Positions 41,465 through 50,769 of a stretch of 64,000 bases of DNA are shown here, piece by piece. A model generated the notes under the pieces. That model did not search any database. It was not told the DNA's origin and was given only the letters and a program-made list of their open reading frames with translations. The position numbers and the translations under genes were made by a program. This DNA is from Zobellia nedashkovskayae (lineage in GTDB: Bacteria > Bacteroidota > Bacteroidia > Flavobacteriales > Flavobacteriaceae): positions 3,422,685 through 3,486,684 of the forward strand of contig NZ_JADDXR010000002.1 of assembly GCF_015330125.1 (NCBI RefSeq), given 5' to 3'. Each line of letters opens with the position of its first letter. Positions within the stretch are counted from its first letter, which is position 1.

Positions 41465-43078
41465 ATGAAAAAACCAATTGCAATTGCCCAAGTAGACACT
41501 TTAGAAAACAAAAAACCAGAACACGCATTAGTCAATGGTTTGGATTTAGTAATCGTAAAATTTGATGATGATGTTTCTGTATTGTATGGTAGATGTCTGC
41601 ATAGAGGGGCATTAATGTCAGACGGTCATGTAGATGGTCATAACCTTATTTGTGGTGTTCACGGTTGGGATTATAGAGTAGATACCGGAGTTTCTGAATA
41701 TAATAATGCAGAGGTATTACATAAGTTTACTACTAAAATAGAGGGTGGTAGTCTTTTTGTAGATGAAGAAGAGATAGATGCTTATTTAGTAGACAGTCCG
41801 CAACCTTTTAATAGAGATGCGTATTTGGGTGCTTACGCAGATACCCATCCGGAAGAGACAGAACCATACACCGGGTATATAAAAGAATTAGCTACCAACG
41901 GACTTAAAAATTTGGGGCATCACGGAACTTCTGCTTCAATGGGAGTGGATAGAAATACGTTGCCAAAATGGAGCGATATTCAATTTTTGCCTGCCCAATT
42001 GGCTAGTAGACCGTTGCTAGATGAAGATGCTGTGGCTACAAAGGTGGTTATTGGACCTAAAGCCAAAAAGCCTTTACATTTAGATATTCCACTTTTTGTT
42101 AGTGATATGAGTTTTGGCGCATTATCTAGAGAAGCTAAAATAGCATTATCTAAAGGAGCGCAATTAGCAGGTACGGGTATTTGCTCAGGAGAAGGCGGCA
42201 TGTTACCTCATGAGCAAGAAAACAACAGTAAGTATTTTTATGAACTAGCTTCTGCAAAGTTCGGATTTACTTGGGATAAGCTAGACAAAGTTCAAGCTTT
42301 TCATTTTAAAGGCGGACAAGGAGCAAAAACAGGTACGGGCGGTCATTTGCCAGGTGCTAAAGTAAGTAAGGAAATTGCTGAGGTAAGAGGTTTAAAAGAA
42401 GGAGAGACTGCAATTTCACCAGCCACTTTTCCAGATTTTCATGGTGTAGATGACTTTAAATCTTTCGCAGCTCAGGTAAGAGAACGTACAGGTGGTATAC
42501 CGATCGGATTCAAAATTGCAGCAAGTCATATAGAAAAAGATATTCAGTTTGCATTAGATGTGGGTGTCGATTATATCATTTTAGATGGTAGAGGTGGGGG
42601 AACAGGTTCCGCACCAACTATATTAAGAGATAATATAAATGTACCTACAATTCCTGCTTTGGCAAGAGCAAGAAAATATTTAGATAAAGTTGGTGCTACA
42701 GATGTCACCTTGGTAATTACCGGAGGTTTAAGAGTTGCTGAAGATTTTGGTAAAGCCCTTATGTTAGGTGCCGATGCTATTGCCGTATCTAATTCGGCCT
42801 TGCAGGCAATTGGCTGTTTAGGTATGCGTGCTTGCGGAAGTAACAACTGCCCTGTGGGTATTGCAACGCAAAAAGAATCATTGCGTAGTAGGTTGATTAT
42901 TGATTCTTCGGCGAAACAATTACATAATTATTTTGATGCTACAAATAACCTTATTAAGGTTATTGCGAGAGCTTGTGGGCATGATGATATTTCAAAATTC
43001 AATTTTGATGACCTATCTACTTTTAATCATGACATGCATCGTTTAACAGGAATTAATTACGGCGGTGTTAACGCTTAA
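41465..43078 (+). CDS. Rieske domain fused to a glutamate-synthase-type FMN domain
   Basis: From ATG 41465 the protein has 537 residues. The N-terminal 110 are a Rieske [2Fe-2S] domain with C44-L-H46 and C63-x-x-H66. The rest is the FMN-binding barrel of the GltB family (FVSDMSFGALSREAK, GGQGAKTGTGGHLPG, IILDGRGGGTG). A [3Fe-4S] signature C451-x5-C457-x4-C462 in ACGSNNCPVGIATQ has the same spacing as in glutamate synthase. The glutaminase domain is missing, so classical glutamate synthesis from glutamine is not expected. ATG 41465 is preferred: the upstream codons encode a Cys/Phe-rich stretch unlike the family. It opens a six-gene operon with a second Rieske enzyme. The substrate is unknown. 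Confidence 0.85.
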   Translation: MKKPIAIAQVDTLENKKPEHALVNGLDLVIVKFDDDVSVLYGRCLHRGALMSDGHVDGHNLICGVHGWDYRVDTGVSEYNNAEVLHKFTTKIEGGSLFVDEEEIDAYLVDSPQPFNRDAYLGAYADTHPEETEPYTGYIKELATNGLKNLGHHGTSASMGVDRNTLPKWSDIQFLPAQLASRPLLDEDAVATKVVIGPKAKKPLHLDIPLFVSDMSFGALSREAKIALSKGAQLAGTGICSGEGGMLPHEQENNSKYFYELASAKFGFTWDKLDKVQAFHFKGGQGAKTGTGGHLPGAKVSKEIAEVRGLKEGETAISPATFPDFHGVDDFKSFAAQVRERTGGIPIGFKIAASHIEKDIQFALDVGVDYIILDGRGGGTGSAPTILRDNINVPTIPALARARKYLDKVGATDVTLVITGGLRVAEDFGKALMLGADAIAVSNSALQAIGCLGMRACGSNNCPVGIATQKESLRSRLIIDSSAKQLHNYFDATNNLIKVIARACGHDDISKFNFDDLSTFNHDMHRLTGINYGGVNA

Positions 43079-43092
43079 AAAAAAATATAAAG

Positions 43093-43827
43093 ATGGATAA
43101 AATGATGCATTTAGCGGCACAGTATTTAGCTGCTGCAGGAATAAGTTTTGTAGAGAAGAAGGCAGATGATAGTCATACCAATCTTGGCTGGTCAACTGAT
43201 AAGCAACGTTTAGAAACACACCCGTTATCAACAGATGGGGACGTTCTTGCTTTAAACTATAATAACTTTTCTTTAGAATGGAATTCCCCTAAGAACAATG
43301 CTTCTTTTGCTTTAGATGGTAAAACCCATCAGCAGGTATTGGAGTGGTTAACGAATTCTGCAAATACATTTTTGGGTAAGACATATACCTATGGTTTTCA
43401 TTACGAGCTACCGTATTCAATTGATGATGCTTTCACCTTTGTACTAGATGCATCTAAATTAAAGGAACTTGCCGATTTAAGAAGTTTGACGCAATCTGGT
43501 CTAGAAAGAACACTTGAGGTAAATGGTTTGGAATCGGACATTCGTATTTGGCCCCATCATTTTGATTCAGGTGCTTATGTTATTATTTCTAATGATTTGT
43601 CTATAGGCTTTGGTTTAGCTGTACCTGATACGATGATCAATGAACACTATTTTTATATCAGCGGATACAAAGGGCATAGCGGTTTAGATACTTCTAAGTT
43701 TGATTCTCTTTCATTAGGTGAATGGAAAAACGACGGATTTAAAGGAGCAGTTTTACCAGCTACAAAAATTGACAAAGAACAAGTGGTACAGTTTTTCACG
43801 GAAGCTATCAATACCTATAAAAAGTAA
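43093..43827 (+). CDS. Conserved-looking protein of unknown function
   Basis: A 244-residue soluble protein with no signal peptide or membrane segment. I do not recognise a domain with certainty; the motif RIWPHHFDSGAYV recalls the WPHHFD pattern of the DUF5996 family, which would be a weak link. HHF and several acidic residues could bind a metal. It lies 14 nt after the Rieske-GltB gene and only 2 nt before the YjeF-N-like gene, so it is clearly part of the operon and probably of its pathway. Confidence 0.7.
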   Translation: MDKMMHLAAQYLAAAGISFVEKKADDSHTNLGWSTDKQRLETHPLSTDGDVLALNYNNFSLEWNSPKNNASFALDGKTHQQVLEWLTNSANTFLGKTYTYGFHYELPYSIDDAFTFVLDASKLKELADLRSLTQSGLERTLEVNGLESDIRIWPHHFDSGAYVIISNDLSIGFGLAVPDTMINEHYFYISGYKGHSGLDTSKFDSLSLGEWKNDGFKGAVLPATKIDKEQVVQFFTEAINTYKK

Positions 43828-43829
43828 AT

Positions 43830-44486
43830 ATGCAGGTAACCAGTCTTTCGTTAGAAGCCTTTAAAGAGATGGATTATTGGGCGGTTGAAAAATACAACCT
43901 GTCCATTGAATTGATGATGGAAAATGCGGGGCTTCAACTAGCAAGATTAATCGCCGAAAAGGCAACTGAGACCTCTGTTATCACTATTGGCGCTGGTAAT
44001 GGAAACAATGGCGGTGGCGGTTTAGTAGCTGCTCGCAGACTTGCTGCTTGGGGGTTTAACGTGAATTTGGACTTGGTAGTTCCTATTACCAAAGACCTAC
44101 CAAAAGTACAATTAGAAAGAGCGTTGTTGTTTGGAGCTAAAGAAGGTATTCCAGAAACAACGGATATTTGGGTAGATGCTTATTTAGGATTTTCTCAAAG
44201 ATTGCCGTTGTCAGATGCATTTGTAAAAAGTATTGCATTAGCAAACGCATCATCGGCATTTAAAATATCATTGGACATTCCCGTTGGTATTTCTAAAGAT
44301 GGTGAATTATCAGGGTTTACAGCAAACCAGGTAATGACATTGGCAGCTCCTAAAATTCTTTTAGAAAAATTACCAAACGGAGTAGAAGTATTTATGGCTG
44401 ATTTGGGAATTCCAAAATCGGTTTATGAGCATTTCAATATTCAAATGCCTGATTTTAAAAAATACCAATTGATAAAAATTAAATAA
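43830..44486 (+). CDS. YjeF-N (NAD(P)H-hydrate epimerase-like) domain protein
   Basis: A 218-residue Rossmann-like protein matching the N-terminal half of NnrE/Nnr: MMENAGLQLARLIA, the loop GAGNGNNGGGGLVAARRL, VDAYLGF and SLDIPVGISKDGE. Canonical epimerases have GNNGGDG in the loop; here the Asp is Gly. The ADP-dependent dehydratase half is absent. True NAD(P)HX repair is possible, but the altered loop and the redox operon suggest a specialised role such as binding a nucleotide or modified cofactor. It starts 2 nt after the preceding stop and ends 18 nt before the thiamine-diphosphate enzyme. Confidence 0.82.
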   Translation: MQVTSLSLEAFKEMDYWAVEKYNLSIELMMENAGLQLARLIAEKATETSVITIGAGNGNNGGGGLVAARRLAAWGFNVNLDLVVPITKDLPKVQLERALLFGAKEGIPETTDIWVDAYLGFSQRLPLSDAFVKSIALANASSAFKISLDIPVGISKDGELSGFTANQVMTLAAPKILLEKLPNGVEVFMADLGIPKSVYEHFNIQMPDFKKYQLIKIK

Positions 44487-44504
44487 CCAGAAAAAAACCG
44501 ACCC

Positions 44505-46454
44505 ATGGAAAAGAAAGTAGTGTGGCATAAAGTGTTAGATAATAAAAAGAGATTGGCAGAAGGTCGTGTAATGACCGTTACTGCTGCTCATAAAGGTATT
44601 TGTTTAACACATTTTAAAGGCAAATTTTCTGCTCTAGATAATAAGTGTCCACACCAAGGTGGTCCTTTAGGGGAAGGTTCTATTGAAAACGGATTGTTAC
44701 GTTGCCCGTGGCACGGTTGGGATTTTGACCCTTGTACCGGTGTGCCGCCAGGTGGTTTTGATGATGGCATTGAAACATTTCCAACAAAGGAAGAGGGCGA
44801 TGAAATTTTTGTTGGAATAGAAGAAGAGGAGAAGCATGCAGAAACAATCTCTGATGTCATGATAGAGACCATGGTAAATTGGGGCGTTGATACTGGTTTT
44901 GGCATGGTTGGTCACTCAAACCTAGGGGTTGCCGATGCCATGATGCGACAAGAAGAAAAAGGAAATTTCAAGTTTTTCGGAATACGTCATGAAGGAGCTG
45001 CAGCATTTGCGGCATCTGCTTATGGTAAACTAATGGGGAAACCCGCAGTTTGCTTTGGTATTGCAGGTCCGGGTTCTACCAATATGTTTACCGGTATGTG
45101 GGATGCTAAAGTAGATCGTTCACCAATGTTGGCACTTTCTGGTCAGGTAAATACACAAGTATTGGGAACAGGTGCTTTTCAAGAAGTAGATTTGGTAGGT
45201 GCTTTTCAAACCGTAGCCAATTTTAACCATAGTGTGCAACAAAACTCTAAGCATAGTGAGTTAATGAGCTTGGCGATTAAAAGCGCATTAATAAATAGAG
45301 ATGTATCTCATATTACTTTCCCAGATGAGGTTGCCTTTATGCCAAAGTCAGATAACGAAAAAGCACAGACTCCAGAAGATAGAATTACACCTTTTAATAT
45401 TTCACCACCAAGACAAATGGTAGCGAAAGCGGTGGGTATGATTACAGACTCAGAACGACCTGCAATTATAGTAGGACATGGCGCTCGTTTTCAAATGGAT
45501 GCTATAATCGCATTTGCAGAAAAATTAAACTGTCCGGTAATCACCACCTTTAAAGGAAAAGGACAAATTTCTGACCATCACGAATTAGGTTGTGGAGTAC
45601 TTGGTAGAAGTGGAACACCTATAGCTTCATGGTTTATGAACGAGAGTGATTTATTGATTGTTTTTGGAGCATCGTTTTCTAATCATACAGGTATTACGCC
45701 TAAAAAACCCATTATTCAGGTAGATTATGACCCAGCAGCTTTAAGTAAATTTCATAAAGTTGATGCTGCCCTATGGGGAGAGATTTCTGAAACCTTGACC
45801 ATTATAGAAGAACAAACCGAAGGAAAAATAAATACGGTAGATAGACGTCCGGAAATTGCAAAACGATGGGAGATATGGCAAGAAGAAAAAGCAAGTAGGC
45901 TCCAAGATGAAAGTACGGTTGGTCTAAGTTCAATTGCAGTATTTGATGCAATGAACAAAGTAGTGCCAGACAATGCGGTTATTGCCGTAGATGTTGGTAA
46001 CAACACCTATTCTTTTGGTCGTTATTTTGAGCCGAAAAATCAATCTGTATTAATGTCCGGTTACTTGGGTTCTATAGGTTTTGCATTACCTGCAGCAATG
46101 GGCGCTTGGGCTGCGCAAGGCAACGAAAGACCTATTTGGTCGGTTTCGGGTGATGGTGGCTTTGGTCAGTATTTAGGTGAGATGATGACTTTGGTGAAAT
46201 ACAATATGAACATTAAGCATGTGCTTTTAAACAACTCGGAAATCGGTAAAATTTCAAAGGAGCAAAAAGCGGCTGAATTGGATGTTTGGAAAACTTCTTT
46301 ACACAATGCTAATTTTTCAAAGTATGCAGAGAATTGTGGGGCACTTGGTATTCGAGTTACTAAAATAGAAGAATTAATACCTGCTTTAGAAAAACTAAAA
46401 GCACACAATGGTCCGGCATTACTGGAAATAATCACTGACGCTAGTTTGATTTAA
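44505..46454 (+). CDS. Rieske domain fused to a thiamine-diphosphate-dependent enzyme
   Basis: A 649-residue fusion. Residues 1-108 are a Rieske ferredoxin domain (C48-P-H50, C67-x-x-H70 in CPHQGGPLGEG and RCPWHGW). Residues about 113-645 are a full acetolactate-synthase/pyruvate-oxidase-type enzyme. The Pyr domain carries the activating Glu163 (GIRHEGAAAF), a central domain follows, and the PP domain has GDG (549-551) with LLNNSEIG for Mg2+ and diphosphate. Such enzymes decarboxylate 2-oxo acids; the Rieske cluster could take electrons from the thiamine-bound intermediate in place of FAD. With the Rieske-GltB protein it forms the core of this operon. Fold identity is certain, the reaction is inferred. 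Confidence 0.88.
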   Translation: MEKKVVWHKVLDNKKRLAEGRVMTVTAAHKGICLTHFKGKFSALDNKCPHQGGPLGEGSIENGLLRCPWHGWDFDPCTGVPPGGFDDGIETFPTKEEGDEIFVGIEEEEKHAETISDVMIETMVNWGVDTGFGMVGHSNLGVADAMMRQEEKGNFKFFGIRHEGAAAFAASAYGKLMGKPAVCFGIAGPGSTNMFTGMWDAKVDRSPMLALSGQVNTQVLGTGAFQEVDLVGAFQTVANFNHSVQQNSKHSELMSLAIKSALINRDVSHITFPDEVAFMPKSDNEKAQTPEDRITPFNISPPRQMVAKAVGMITDSERPAIIVGHGARFQMDAIIAFAEKLNCPVITTFKGKGQISDHHELGCGVLGRSGTPIASWFMNESDLLIVFGASFSNHTGITPKKPIIQVDYDPAALSKFHKVDAALWGEISETLTIIEEQTEGKINTVDRRPEIAKRWEIWQEEKASRLQDESTVGLSSIAVFDAMNKVVPDNAVIAVDVGNNTYSFGRYFEPKNQSVLMSGYLGSIGFALPAAMGAWAAQGNERPIWSVSGDGGFGQYLGEMMTLVKYNMNIKHVLLNNSEIGKISKEQKAAELDVWKTSLHNANFSKYAENCGALGIRVTKIEELIPALEKLKAHNGPALLEIITDASLI

Positions 46455-46464
46455 ATAAGAAAAC

Positions 46465-47703
46465 ATGTTTCAATCATTTAGTATCATATTCTTAATTGCC
46501 GCCTTTTTTAGTTACGTCAACTATAAGTGGTTAAAGTTACCATCAACCATTGGGTTAATGATTTTAGCTTTGTCAACGGTCGTTTTAATTACATTGACTC
46601 AAAATATATTTCCTGCATTTTATCTTTACTTCTGCGATGTGGTAATCAATACAGATTTTAGAAGTCTGTTAATGGACGGTATGTTGAGTTTCTTGCTTTT
46701 TGCAGGATCTTTACATGTTAATATCGATGACCTAAAAAAAGAGCGGAAATCCATACTATTGTTTGCAACGTTCGGAGTGCTTATTTCTACTACAATAGTC
46801 GGGTTTTTAACCTATTATCTTGCTCAATCTTTAAGTATAGAATTACCTCTTATACATGCTTTGCTTTTTGGAGCATTAATTTCGCCAACAGACCCCATAG
46901 CCGTAATGTCAATTTTGAAAAAGGCAAATATTCAGAAAAGTTTGGGAGTAAAAATTGAAGGCGAATCATTGTTTAATGATGGTATTGGTGTTGTAGTATT
47001 TTCTGGTTTGTTAATTATAGCACGCTTAGATGAAAATAGCAATGAATCTTTAAGCAGTGCAATTGGCGAGCTATTTTTAATGGAAGCCGTTGGTGGAATT
47101 GTCTACGGTTTAATTTTAGGTTATATAGGATATAGAGTTATCAAATCTATTAATGAAAATCCGCAATTAGCGGTTTTAATAAGTTTAGCCATTGTCATAG
47201 GTGGTTATGCAATAGCTTCGTTACTTCATGTATCCGGACCGTTGGCTATGGTAGTTTCGGGTATGGTCATTGGAAATAAAATTAATATAGCATCAAATAA
47301 AGGAATGACCCGCAAAATGCTGAATAATATTTGGGAAGTTCTAGATGATGTATTTAATGCTATTCTATTCGTTCTAATAGGATTGTCAATACACCTGCTC
47401 AAATTTGACTCGTTATATCTAACATTAGGCTTCTTGTCTATATTCGTGGTACTTTTGGCTCGTTTTATATCGGTCTTATTACCATATAGCTTACTTAAAC
47501 ATGAAGAAAGTAAACCTATAAAAACAGTGGCTATTTTAACCTGGGGAGGCTTACGCGGTGGTATATCCATAGCATTGGCACTTAGTTTGTCAGAAGACCT
47601 TTCTGCAGAAATTATATTATATATAACATATGTTGTGGTACTGGTGTCGGTACTTGTACAAGGGTTGAGTGTAGGTAAAGTAGCAAAGAAAATATATAGC
47701 TAG
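46465..47703 (+). CDS. Na+/H+ antiporter (CPA1/NhaP family)
   Basis: A 412-residue integral membrane protein of about 12 helices. The ion-binding motif SPTDPIAVMSILKKA and the nearby EGESLFNDGIGVVVF are the hallmarks of CPA1 exchangers; LTWGGLRGGISIALALSLS is the conserved Arg-containing helix. It exchanges cytoplasmic Na+ (or K+) for external H+. It is encoded 10 nt after the Rieske-thiamine enzyme and so is co-transcribed with it. There is no large cytoplasmic regulatory tail. Its presence suggests that the pathway alters pH or ion balance, or that the operon is induced by such stress. Confidence 0.92.
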   Translation: MFQSFSIIFLIAAFFSYVNYKWLKLPSTIGLMILALSTVVLITLTQNIFPAFYLYFCDVVINTDFRSLLMDGMLSFLLFAGSLHVNIDDLKKERKSILLFATFGVLISTTIVGFLTYYLAQSLSIELPLIHALLFGALISPTDPIAVMSILKKANIQKSLGVKIEGESLFNDGIGVVVFSGLLIIARLDENSNESLSSAIGELFLMEAVGGIVYGLILGYIGYRVIKSINENPQLAVLISLAIVIGGYAIASLLHVSGPLAMVVSGMVIGNKINIASNKGMTRKMLNNIWEVLDDVFNAILFVLIGLSIHLLKFDSLYLTLGFLSIFVVLLARFISVLLPYSLLKHEESKPIKTVAILTWGGLRGGISIALALSLSEDLSAEIILYITYVVVLVSVLVQGLSVGKVAKKIYS

Positions 47704-47715
47704 TAAAAGTATTTA

Positions 47716-48354
47716 ATGATGGAAGAATCAGAAAAAGTAATAAAAAAGCAAGAAAAAGCGATTGATAAGCAATTGATTTCCGAATTGGGTATTGATAAAG
47801 AGAAACTTAAAGAACTGAAGAAGAAACTAGCAAAAGTTGAACCTCGTTCAGAACGTGGTGCAGAAACTTTGTTTCGTTTGGTCTCTAAAAATCAGTATAC
47901 TTTGAACGCGATGATCGATAGAAAATCGAATATTCTTATTTCCATCAACGCACTTATTCTATCAATAATCCTGGGAACCGTATTAAGTCAGTTAGATAAA
48001 GACCCGCATCTTATATATCCGGCAATTATAATGTTGGGAACTAATCTCATATCTATAGCCTATGCAGTGTTTGCTACTAGACCAGAACTTACGCATGGAG
48101 ATAGGAGTACCAATAACCTTTTGTTCTATGGCAATTTTAATACTATGAATGAAGAAGAGTACACAGAAGAACTTACAAGTCTAATGTACAAAGGAGACGA
48201 ACTTTATAAGACCATTGCAAGGGATACGTTTCACTTAGGCAAGACAATTGATAGAAAGTTTAAACTACTTAGAACTTCTTTTCATGTTTTCTTAGTAGGT
48301 ATTATTTTGGCAGTGGTAGGATTTATAGCTTGCCATATCATGTTTGCTATGTAA
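47716..48354 (+). CDS. Pycsar-effector-like membrane protein (DUF5706 type)
   Basis: A 212-residue protein. A charged N-terminal helix of about 60 residues precedes two transmembrane helices near 75-120 (RKSNILISINALILSIILGTV) and a C-terminal helix pair ending at the terminus. The RKSN-type start of the first helix and the overall layout match Pycsar effector (DUF5706) proteins, which open the membrane after cyclic pyrimidine signalling in phage defence. No cyclase gene is present nearby; instead the gene is 12 nt behind an antiporter. Homologues also occur outside defence islands, so a housekeeping membrane role is equally possible. Confidence 0.72.
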   Translation: MMEESEKVIKKQEKAIDKQLISELGIDKEKLKELKKKLAKVEPRSERGAETLFRLVSKNQYTLNAMIDRKSNILISINALILSIILGTVLSQLDKDPHLIYPAIIMLGTNLISIAYAVFATRPELTHGDRSTNNLLFYGNFNTMNEEEYTEELTSLMYKGDELYKTIARDTFHLGKTIDRKFKLLRTSFHVFLVGIILAVVGFIACHIMFAM

Positions 48355-48356
48355 TC

Positions 48357-48801
<445 letters not shown>

Positions 48802-48852
48802 AAAGTTTAGAGAAATAAGGTTTACTTTAGGAGAACCTTATAATTAAATTAA

Positions 48853-50193
48853 TTATGGTTGGTATGAAGGTAACTCAACTACATAAGATTCAACAGATTT
48901 ACCATCTTCACTACCACTCCAATCAGATCCAAAAAGAACACGAGTTCCAGTAGGGCTAATGACGGCATGAGGTTCACCCCAGTAATCAAACTGATCTTCA
49001 TCAGCTCTGTGGTGTCCAATTCTGTATACTTCTACGTTGCCAGGTTCAACTCTTGCTATAACCAATTCCTGATCAAGAAGTTTTACGCCGTCTTGTTCAA
49101 AACCTATCATAGAGGCTGCAATCCATCCCGGGTTTTTATGAGCTACGGCAGAAATATGTGTACCGCTCTTTGGATAATCATATCCTAAATCTTCGGAGAT
49201 TACAGGTAAACAGTCACCGGTGTTTAGGTCATAAGCAACAATATTCCCTAGACATCCTCCATTGGGGCCACCGTTAAATGTTACCGTAAAATCGGCATCG
49301 GTTCCATTCGCCATTTTACCTAAAGAAGAATGTTCTGGTTTCTGTTTGTTAAGTCTAGTAACAAGGTTACCGTTGGTATCGTATGAAGATACATTATGGT
49401 AAAAAAGTTGACCGCTTGGTGCAGGCATAGCCGCTGTATAGTTTACGTCATCAATATTAAAAGTAGTTAACTTTTGAGTTGAAAAACGATAAGCGTAGGC
49501 TGTATTGTTTTCACAACGAAATCCTATTACATCATTATCCCAAGATGGCATCTGAACATCGTTGCCCATACTAAGGCCTCCAGTACAACCTGTTAGCTCT
49601 CTTAAATTTACTAGTACCTCTTTATTGCCAGATGATACAGTGTACTTAATGTAGTCATCCGTTCTTTTATCTAGGAAGTAAAGAATGTCAGCTTGATTAA
49701 AATCCCAATATAATTGTTCTATATCATCTGGTAGAATATCGTCTAGGTTTCTAATAAAAGCATAGGTCTTACCATCTAATAATTGGTGTACACCATTAGT
49801 TTGGTCGTACAAAATCATTCGGGTTTCATCTGCGTTCCATGCTTGAACGGTACTATACATTGGTTTTGTAACGGTACCATCGCCACCATTAGAAATTCTA
49901 CGAATAATTGTTCCGAATGAAGGATCTACAATGGTTTCCAAATACCCAGGTTTTGCAACATCTTGCATGGGGTGTGGCTCTAAATCGTTTGCGGTAAGTT
50001 CTGTAGCAATATCTACAGTAACTACATCTTCATCGGGGGTTGCTTCTTCTTCCTCAGTGTTCTCTTCTTCGGGAGCTTCCGATTCCTGTTCTTCAGAATC
50101 GTCATCTGGAATTAAATTTAAGTTGTCACTGGTACAGCTAATAACGCTGAAACCGATGCAAAAAAACAATAAGTACATTTTCACTTTGTTCAT
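48853..50193 (-). CDS. Secreted beta-propeller lipoprotein with acidic linker
   Basis: From ATG 50193 the protein has 446 residues; an ATG 25 codons upstream gives a polar extension that would hide the signal peptide. The lipobox is SVISC. A strongly acidic linker (EEQESEAPEEEN) follows, then a PD40/WD40-like propeller resembling oligogalacturonate-lyase-type or TolB-type folds (WNADETRMILYDQ, ISPTGTRVLFGSDWSG). Mature length fits a seven-blade propeller. A role in binding or cleaving an external saccharide is possible. No catalytic residues could be assigned. It stands alone with its own terminator. Confidence 0.7.
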   Translation of the reverse strand: MNKVKMYLLFFCIGFSVISCTSDNLNLIPDDDSEEQESEAPEEENTEEEEATPDEDVVTVDIATELTANDLEPHPMQDVAKPGYLETIVDPSFGTIIRRISNGGDGTVTKPMYSTVQAWNADETRMILYDQTNGVHQLLDGKTYAFIRNLDDILPDDIEQLYWDFNQADILYFLDKRTDDYIKYTVSSGNKEVLVNLRELTGCTGGLSMGNDVQMPSWDNDVIGFRCENNTAYAYRFSTQKLTTFNIDDVNYTAAMPAPSGQLFYHNVSSYDTNGNLVTRLNKQKPEHSSLGKMANGTDADFTVTFNGGPNGGCLGNIVAYDLNTGDCLPVISEDLGYDYPKSGTHISAVAHKNPGWIAASMIGFEQDGVKLLDQELVIARVEPGNVEVYRIGHHRADEDQFDYWGEPHAVISPTGTRVLFGSDWSGSEDGKSVESYVVELPSYQP

Positions 50194-50769
50194 AAGATTT
50201 AAATTTCGGGGTTTAAGGATGTACGAATAAACTGAGGATGTGGTTGTTGTATTCTTTAATTTTAACAAGTTTGTTTATGAATAAGTAGCTTTTATTCTAT
50301 AATTTGTAAATCATCCAGTAGTGTAGAATAGTACTGATACTAGGTGAAAGGGAATTTTTTTGAAGTGAAATTTTGCGTTTAAAAAAAAATTAAGAAAATT
50401 TAAGAAATAAGCTTAAAGTTTTTTAAAATGTCCTTGAAATAAATAAAAAACTTAATTATTCAGCTTCCCTAAATGAAGAAAAATGATGATTAAAATTACT
50501 GTTGAGTGATACCTTTTTGAATGTTTTTAAAGAGGTATTTTATGTATTGTACCATTTAAATAATAAATCAAAAGTAAATGTGTATTTGAGGAATTCAGAA
50601 GTTTTAAAGAACAAATCATCTTCAACTTTTAATTAATTTTAATAGCCACTTATTTTATCATTCAAATTTAATTAAAACAACAACAAAAAGCCCCACCATT
50701 TCTGACAGGGCTTCTTTAATTACATTATCTAAAGATTTCATCACAACTATATTTATTGCAGAACTATAT
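50194..50769. other. 576-nt gene-free region
   Basis: AT-rich sequence without a supported gene. It carries the terminator of the gene to its right at 50686-50717. The upstream control region of the propeller lipoprotein must lie near 50200-50400, but I see no exact promoter consensus there. Confidence 0.6.
50686..50717 (-). terminator. Intrinsic terminator after the 604-residue orphan gene
   Basis: AAGCCC and GGGCTT, partly extended by flanking bases, form a stem. On the minus strand GGGCTTTTTG follows the loop, giving a T-run. It lies about 55 nt downstream of the stop at 50770. Confidence 0.6.

Noticed and set aside
47716..48354. A complete Pycsar anti-phage system
   Set aside because: No cyclase gene lies nearby; only an effector-like protein is present.
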